Of a stretch of 64,000 bases of DNA, positions 61,185 through 64,000 are shown piece by piece. Origin of the DNA: a virus; IMG/VR virus record IMGVR_UViG_3300010885_019006, positions 1-64,000 of that record. One strand, 5' to 3'. The notes beneath the pieces are model-generated. The model was not told where the DNA came from. It worked only from the letters and a program-made list of their open reading frames with translations, and searched no databases. Every line of letters begins with the position of its first letter. The first letter of the stretch is position 1. The translations under genes were made by a program, and so were the position numbers.

Positions 61185-61276
61185 TGGAGGAGAGCAGGGT
61201 TCCCGCCACCCAGACCCGTCTTAGGGGTCCCAGCCGTTTTCGAAACGGCACTAGCACCTCGGCTAGTTTACTCTCC
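61185..61276 (-). tRNA. tRNA-Ser (anticodon CGA)
   Basis: Class II tRNA: acceptor GGAGAGT/GCTCTCC, anticodon stem GCCGT/ACGGC with loop TTCGAAA, long variable arm, encoded CCA. The discriminator base is U73 and the T loop reads GGCGGGA instead of TTCRANN. Confidence 0.8.
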
Positions 61277-61278
61277 GA

Positions 61279-61449
61279 TTAATAGCATTTTCTAGTCTGT
61301 TCTTGACAATACCACATTGCATATCTATACACATCAAGTTCAGATTGTGGAAGTTTTTCAAGTACGGATTTCTGAACATAGAGATTCAGATACTTTTTAG
61401 ACTCTTTAGACCAAAATTCATATTGTTTAATTCTATGTTCGTCACTCAT
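61279..61449 (-). CDS. 56-residue small protein
   Basis: Frame from the ATG at 61449 (MSDEHRIKQYEFWSKESKKY then LNLYVQKSVLEKLPQSELDV) ending two bases before tRNA-Ser(CGA). Helical, charged and protein-like. Function unknown. It follows the 155-residue gene with a 4-bp gap. Confidence 0.6.
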   Translation of the reverse strand: MSDEHRIKQYEFWSKESKKYLNLYVQKSVLEKLPQSELDVYRYAMWYCQEQTRKCY

Positions 61450-61453
61450 CTTA

Positions 61454-61921
61454 TCACCAATGTTCGTAGGGAATTACTCTGTTACCGACGTTGTTCTTAA
61501 CATCATATTCCTTAGCATCATAGATGGCAAGAGCACGGTTCCGATTGCGGTGACCAGAACCGCTGTTCTTCTTAGCAACGTGGTTCATCTTCCAACCAGC
61601 CTTGCTAGTGCCAGTACGAGGAATAGGAAGTCCCTTTGCAGCAATTCCTCGGATTTCAGCCTGCCGTTTGTTGTAGTACTTCCAGTTAGTTCCAAAGGAA
61701 ACTACATCGTCGTACTTAACAATTTTGCCACGATCATCACGAACAATCCAGCCGTTGGTCTTTCTACGATACATAAAAGAACTAATATCATAGTAGTAAT
61801 CAACGTGATGTTCAGTGAACTGACCGTACTTACCAATGAAGGAAGCAAGTGCATCGTTGGAATAAAGAAGAATAGGTTTGCCATCGATGTGGATAGCAAT
61901 GAGAGGATAGAGGTAGTTCAT
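61454..61921 (-). CDS. Hypothetical phage protein
   Basis: The 155-residue basic protein (MNYLYPLIAIHIDGKPILLYSNDALASFIGKYGQFTEHHVDYYYD) has a beta-rich start and a Lys/Arg/Asn-rich C-terminal half (KAGWKMNHVAKKNSGSGHRNRNRALAIYDAKEYDVKNNVGNRVIPYEHW). No family recognised; the basic tail suggests nucleic acid binding. AGGAGAT precedes the ATG. Confidence 0.55.
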   Translation of the reverse strand: MNYLYPLIAIHIDGKPILLYSNDALASFIGKYGQFTEHHVDYYYDISSFMYRRKTNGWIVRDDRGKIVKYDDVVSFGTNWKYYNKRQAEIRGIAAKGLPIPRTGTSKAGWKMNHVAKKNSGSGHRNRNRALAIYDAKEYDVKNNVGNRVIPYEHW

Positions 61922-62005
61922 GTTTTATCTCCTAGCTAGTAAGTTAGCTTAGAAGATATCGCTTTCCATGTAGTTCATTTTTAATCTCCAAACTTTAGTC
62001 ATCAG

Positions 62006-62080
62006 TGGTATCTCTCGTAGGTTACGCTCCTACTTCTCCAGAATGTCGATCTGGGATTCTAACTAGTGAACTAGAGAGAC
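62006..62080 (-). tRNA. tRNA, anticodon GAC (Val-type) with C33
   Basis: Acceptor GTCTCTC/GAGAGAT, D stem GTTC/GAAT, anticodon stem CCAGA/TCTGG with loop TCGACAT, T stem GTAGG/CCTAC with loop AGCGTAA, A73, encoded CCA. The loop puts GAC at 34-36 but has C instead of the near-universal U33. Isotype is tentative. Confidence 0.6.
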
Positions 62081-62089
62081 ATATAATTC

Positions 62090-62166
62090 TGGTGCCAGGA
62101 GAGGGACTTGAACCCTCAGACATTAGGCTCTCGACCTAATCGCTTTGCCAATTTGCGTATCCGGGC
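62090..62166 (-). tRNA. tRNA, anticodon GAG (Leu codons) with C33
   Basis: Acceptor GCCCGGA/TCCTGGC (one mismatch), D arm CGC...GCG, anticodon stem TTAGG/CCTAA with loop TCGAGAG, T arm GAGGG-TTCAAGT-CCCTC, encoded CCA. The variable loop is short (5 nt), not Leu class II, and position 33 is C. Confidence 0.6.
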
Positions 62167-62173
62167 ATTAACT

Positions 62174-62252
62174 TGGTGCCTGTAGTGAGACTCGAACTCA
62201 CACTGTAAGCGGTTTTGAACCCCTCGCCTTCTTCCATTTGGGCTACACAGGC
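62174..62252 (-). tRNA. tRNA, anticodon CAA (Leu UUG codon)
   Basis: Acceptor GCCTGTG/TACAGGC, D stem GCC/GGC, anticodon stem AGGGG/CCGCT with one mismatch and loop TTCAAAA, T arm GTGAG-TTCGAGT-CTCAC, encoded CCA. The variable loop is short, so isotype by charging is uncertain. Confidence 0.65.
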
Positions 62253-62258
62253 ATAATC

Positions 62259-62266
62259 TATTTATA
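62259..62266 (-). promoter_or_regulatory. T4-type late promoter inside the tRNA cluster
   Basis: TATAAATA on the minus strand between tRNA-Thr and tRNA(CAA). It could give late transcription of the three downstream tRNAs. Confidence 0.5.
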
Positions 62267-62268
62267 TC

Positions 62269-62343
62269 TGGTGCCCTCACGGAGAATCGAACTCCGACTT
62301 GATCCTTACCAAGGACCCGTTCTGCCGTTACAACTATGTGGGC
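62269..62343 (-). tRNA. tRNA-Thr (anticodon GGU)
   Basis: Acceptor GCCCACA/TGAGGGC (one mismatch), D stem GTT/AAC, anticodon stem GGTCC/GGATC with loop TTGGTAA, T loop TTCGATT, A73, encoded CCA. Confidence 0.8.
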
Positions 62344-62345
62344 AA

Positions 62346-62483
62346 TTATTCTACTTGAACATATCCATAATAAGGTCCACCAAAATGGCATCTATCACTT
62401 CTACTGTTTTTATATCTATAGCAAGAAGTACAAACAGCACACTTCATAAGTGTTGTTGTTTCTTCTTTTTTCTTCTTAGACAT
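62346..62483 (-). CDS. 45-residue Cys-rich small protein (zinc-knuckle-like)
   Basis: Frame from the ATG at 62483: MSKKKKEETTTLMKCAVCTS then CYRYKNSRSDRCHFGGPYYG. CAVCTSC and a downstream CH give a possible C-x2-C...C-H zinc site, with a basic N terminus, suggesting nucleic acid binding. It fills the gap between tRNA-Ser(GCT) and tRNA-Thr. Confidence 0.6.
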   Translation of the reverse strand: MSKKKKEETTTLMKCAVCTSCYRYKNSRSDRCHFGGPYYGYVQVE

Positions 62484-62496
62484 AAAATTCTTTCAG

Positions 62497-62589
62497 TGGA
62501 GGAAGGCCGAGGTCCCGATCCTCAGACTATATCACTATAGCCCCACTGGTTTAGCAAACCGTGACAATCACCCGACTGCTTGACCTTCC
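62497..62589 (-). tRNA. tRNA-Ser (anticodon GCU)
   Basis: Class II tRNA: acceptor GGAAGGT/GCCTTCC, anticodon stem ACGGT/ACCAG (one mismatch) with loop TTGCTAA, long variable arm (about 20 nt), T loop ATCGGGA, U73, encoded CCA. Confidence 0.8.
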
Positions 62590-62594
62590 GTGTA

Positions 62595-62747
62595 TTATTT
62601 TGGTGCCATTGCAATAGCACCCATTCCTGCAAATCCAGCGGCAAAGAAATATGTAGCAATTATATATGGATTTATATTATTAGCAATGTTATTAAATCCT
62701 AGACCAAGATTAAGAATAAGAAGTAAAATTTGTAATACAATCCACAT
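62595..62747 (-). CDS. 50-residue membrane protein
   Basis: Frame from the ATG at 62747: MWIVLQILLLILNLGLGFNN, IANNINPYIIATYFFAAGFA, GMGAIAMAPK. Two hydrophobic helices predict an inner-membrane hairpin. The ribosome site is weak. It lies between two tRNA-Ser genes. Function unknown. Confidence 0.55.
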   Translation of the reverse strand: MWIVLQILLLILNLGLGFNNIANNINPYIIATYFFAAGFAGMGAIAMAPK

Positions 62748-62765
62748 GTCAATTTTCTTTCATAA

Positions 62766-62857
62766 TGGAGGAGCGCGGGATTCCCGCCATCCAGACCTGT
62801 TTTAGAGGTCCCAACCGCTTTCCAAGCGGTGCCAGCACCTCGGCTGGTTCACACTCC
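62766..62857 (-). tRNA. tRNA-Ser (anticodon GGA)
   Basis: Class II tRNA: acceptor GGAGTGT/GCGCTCC, anticodon stem ACCGC/GCGGT with loop TTGGAAA, long variable arm, T loop GGCGGGA, U73, encoded CCA. Confidence 0.8.
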
Positions 62858-62861
62858 AGAC

Positions 62862-63071
62862 TTATTTAGACGTAGTATGCACAGCACCGGTGAAAATACC
62901 AACAAGTATCCATAGACCAAATGCTGATGACCAGTCAATAGCCTTAGCCCATGTCACAGCAGGAACAAGTGAATCATTCCATAGCCACATTATAGGGAAT
63001 GACATAATACAACCTAGAATGATATTAGCTATAATTGAGCCGACAAACTTTGCAAAAGCATCAGAATCCAT
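62862..63071 (-). CDS. 69-residue membrane protein
   Basis: Start placed at the ATG at 63071, which has TTTTGGAGA upstream. The longer frame would begin inside tRNA-Lys. Sequence has hydrophobic segments at about 9-31 (FVGSIIANIILGCIMSFPIM) and 44-63 (WSSAFGLWILVGIFTGAV). Function unknown. Confidence 0.6.
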   Translation of the reverse strand: MDSDAFAKFVGSIIANIILGCIMSFPIMWLWNDSLVPAVTWAKAIDWSSAFGLWILVGIFTGAVHTTSK

Positions 63072-63091
63072 AATATTCTCCAAAAGTAAAG

Positions 63092-63168
63092 TGGTGGACA
63101 ATCTGGGGTTCGAACCCAGGACCTCAGGTTTAAAAGACCCGTGCAACTACCAACTGTGCTAATCGTCC
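63092..63168 (-). tRNA. tRNA-Lys (anticodon UUU)
   Basis: Acceptor GGACGAT/ATTGTCC, D stem GCA/TGC, anticodon stem CGGGT/ACCTG with loop CTTTTAA, T arm CTGGG-TTCGAAC-CCCAG, A73, encoded CCA. Confidence 0.88.
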
Positions 63169-63178
63169 ATATTCTTAA

Positions 63179-63388
63179 TTACCAAATTTCTGCTCGAACT
63201 TCTTGTCTACGTTCATCTAGAAGTTTTACAACTCTGCGACATTTTGAGATAGCACCCTGAGTTGTTCTAGATCTTCCAATCTCTTTTGCAATATCCTCAT
63301 CACTCCAACACTCAACCAAATAGTCCCAACCATCTTTCTCATAGTTAGCAAGTGCATGTTCACGAACTGCAGCAATCAAATCAGTCAT
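63179..63388 (-). CDS. Small HTH-like phage protein
   Basis: The 69-residue protein (MTDLIAAVREHALANYEKDGWDYLVECWSDEDIAKEIGRSRTTQGAI) matches a small protein widespread in T4-like and other phages, with a predicted helix-turn-helix (SDEDIAKEIGRSRTTQGAISKCRR) at about 29-52. Probably binds DNA or acts as a small regulator. Confidence 0.65.
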   Translation of the reverse strand: MTDLIAAVREHALANYEKDGWDYLVECWSDEDIAKEIGRSRTTQGAISKCRRVVKLLDERRQEVRAEIW

Positions 63389-63401
63389 AACAAAATCCTT
63401 T

Positions 63402-63472
63402 TGGTGCCAGAAGTGGGTAACGATCCCACCTAGTCAGCCTTATGAGAGCCGACCGGTCCCTGACCCACTGGC
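63402..63472 (-). tRNA. tRNA with anticodon CAU (Met-type)
   Basis: Acceptor GCCAGTG/TTCTGGC (one mismatch), compact D region, anticodon stem CGGCT/GGCTG (two G-U pairs) with loop CTCATAA, T arm GTGGG-ATCGTTA-CCCAC, A73, encoded CCA. Only 71 nt long. A CAU tRNA could also be an Ile2 type if C34 is modified. Confidence 0.7.
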
Positions 63473-63473
63473 A

Positions 63474-63605
63474 TTATTCGTCATAAACGCGATCATATTC
63501 AAACTTGCGAAGACGGCGCCGCTGATAAGTGGTTTTCTTATCAGGCACAACCTTCGGAACATTGTATTTCCAAGCATTACCTGCAACTGGATTACGCGGC
63601 TTCAT
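63474..63605 (-). CDS. 43-residue basic protein
   Basis: Start at the ATG at 63605 is chosen for its TTTGGAGATCGAC site; longer frames cross the previous gene. Sequence MKPRNPVAGNAWKYNVPKVV then PDKKTTYQRRRLRKFEYDRV is short and basic, as in small conserved phage proteins. Function unknown. Confidence 0.6.
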   Translation of the reverse strand: MKPRNPVAGNAWKYNVPKVVPDKKTTYQRRRLRKFEYDRVYDE

Positions 63606-63630
63606 GTCGATCTCCAAACTTTTCTTAAAC

Positions 63631-63792
63631 TTACGGATAAGCTTCAAAGAAGTAATAACCGTCACGGTCCTCAAAACCAAGAGGGCGAGCAGGCTTAGTA
63701 TCAAGCCAGTCCTTTGCATCATCTTCAGAGTCCATAAGAAACATGGACTCTTCTTCCTTGTTGTCATAGCAACGGTAAACAACCAAAACCAT
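63631..63792 (-). CDS. 53-residue early protein
   Basis: Frame from the ATG at 63792 with GGAATGGAG upstream and promoter 63818-63846. Sequence MVLVVYRCYDNKEEESMFLM then DSEDDAKDWLDTKPARPLGF is acidic and protein-like. The overlapping longer frame in another phase is a shadow. Function unknown. Confidence 0.65.
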   Translation of the reverse strand: MVLVVYRCYDNKEEESMFLMDSEDDAKDWLDTKPARPLGFEDRDGYYFFEAYP

Positions 63793-63817
63793 GTTAAACT
63801 CCATTCCCTATAGATTA

Positions 63818-63846
63818 TGTATAATCCATACCGAGAAATATGTCAA
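63818..63846 (-). promoter_or_regulatory. Early promoter
   Basis: TTGACA (63846-63841), 17-bp spacer, TATACA (63823-63818), then TAATCTATAGGGAATGGAG, the same leader as at 59362. Confidence 0.75.
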
Positions 63847-63854
63847 CCAAAAAG

Positions 63855-63947
63855 TGGAGGAGCAGTTCGGTGTCGATCCGAATACCAGTCTTAGTGGTAC
63901 CTTTGGTTTTCAAAACCAAGACGAGGGCCGCCTCGCTTATCTACTCC
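63855..63947 (-). tRNA. tRNA-Ser (anticodon UGA)
   Basis: Class II tRNA: acceptor GGAGTAG/CTGCTCC, anticodon stem TTGGT/ACCAA with loop TTTGAAA, long variable arm, T arm TTCGG-ATCGACA-CCGAA, U73, encoded CCA. Fourth serine tRNA in the window. Confidence 0.82.
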
Positions 63948-63954
63948 AAAATTT

Positions 63955-64000
63955 GTCGGCGCGGTCCGTTTCCCGCATTAAGTCTCTGGATCAACGCCAA
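63955..64000 (-). other. Possible partial tRNA at the right edge
   Basis: The minus strand ends in a T-arm-like GCGG...CCGC followed by a possible acceptor strand GCCGACA without CCA. The 5' half is outside the window and the anticodon arm does not fold cleanly, so this is only a suggestion. Confidence 0.25.

Noticed and set aside
61460-61939. 159-codon plus-strand ORF opposite 61454-61921
   Set aside because: Composition is not protein-like and the minus frame has the ribosome site and operon context.
61951-61980. Nine-codon ORF MNYMESDIF with a good ribosome site before gene 61454-61921
   Set aside because: Too short to support as a gene; it could be a leader peptide or a truncated duplicate of the next gene's start.
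62116-62391. 91-codon minus-strand ORF across three tRNA genes
   Set aside because: Overlaps clear tRNAs (GAG, CAA, Thr) and a better small ORF; chance frame.
1-64000. CRISPR arrays, insertion sequences, integrase or att sites
   Set aside because: No regularly spaced repeats, transposase motifs or integrase genes were seen; repeats present are fibre repeats and the tmRNA and adhesin duplications.

Overview
This window looks like part of the genome of a large, AT-rich, T4-like myovirus. Three things place it there: a near-complete T4-type virion module in T4-like order (terminase gp17/gp16, neck gp15-gp14-gp13, baseplate gp8, gp7, gp6, gp25, gp5, a gp27-like hub, gp53 and gp48, plus gp4 and gp26); the T4-type replication and late-transcription set gp32-gp59-gp33; and many TATAAATA late promoters. 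The host is inferred to be an alphaproteobacterium, because the phage carries a circularly permuted (two-piece) tmRNA gene, an arrangement known from alphaproteobacteria and a few other groups. No host genes or integrase are visible.

Layout. Positions 1-3.2 kb (minus strand): DNA packaging and neck. The large terminase appears to be interrupted at its Walker A lysine by the start of an intein that runs off the left edge. 3.3-19.9 kb (minus): host-recognition region with four paralogous glycine-rich adhesins, several fibre proteins and an 1857-residue fibre. 19.9-40.6 kb (minus): large virion proteins and the baseplate. 40.6-46.8 kb (plus): gp4, a tail-tube-like protein, gp26 with a probable -1 frameshift extension, and two long tail proteins, one carrying tail-lysozyme and M23 peptidase domains. 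A bidirectional UUCG terminator at 46.8 kb separates this block from the minus-strand replication, late-transcription and lysis operon (46.8-49.6 kb). 49.6-54.8 kb (minus): accessory genes (NADAR, two VWA proteins, one of them Ro60-like, a membrane protein, a PTH2-like protein). 53.7-56.3 kb: a dense noncoding-RNA region. 56.4-64 kb (minus): DNA ligase, a cREC-family protein, a CCA-adding enzyme, many very small proteins and a dispersed set of tRNAs.

The most unusual content is the RNA region. It holds (i) a permuted tmRNA encoding the tag A-SNDNDIVDYALAA; (ii) a second RNA whose tRNA 3' half lies upstream of its 5' half, laid out like the tmRNA; (iii) a tRNA with anticodon CUA (amber suppressor) in a genome where only one of about 60 recognised genes (gp13) ends in TAG; (iv) a roughly 215-nt promoter-driven structured RNA with repeated UUCG and CCGAAU hairpins; and (v) a perfect 95-bp duplication of the tmRNA junction inside a small early ORF. 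Together with the CCA-adding enzyme, PTH2-like protein, Ro60-like protein and cREC protein, this suggests a phage that invests heavily in tRNA supply, ribosome rescue and RNA repair.

Two promoter classes recur. One is a sigma70-like early class (TTGACA, 16-17 nt, TAnnnT), often followed by a GGAATGGAG ribosome-binding site. The other is the T4-type late class (TATAAATA) in front of virion genes, the tmRNA and part of the tRNA cluster. All calls were made by reading sequence and motifs; no database search was run.
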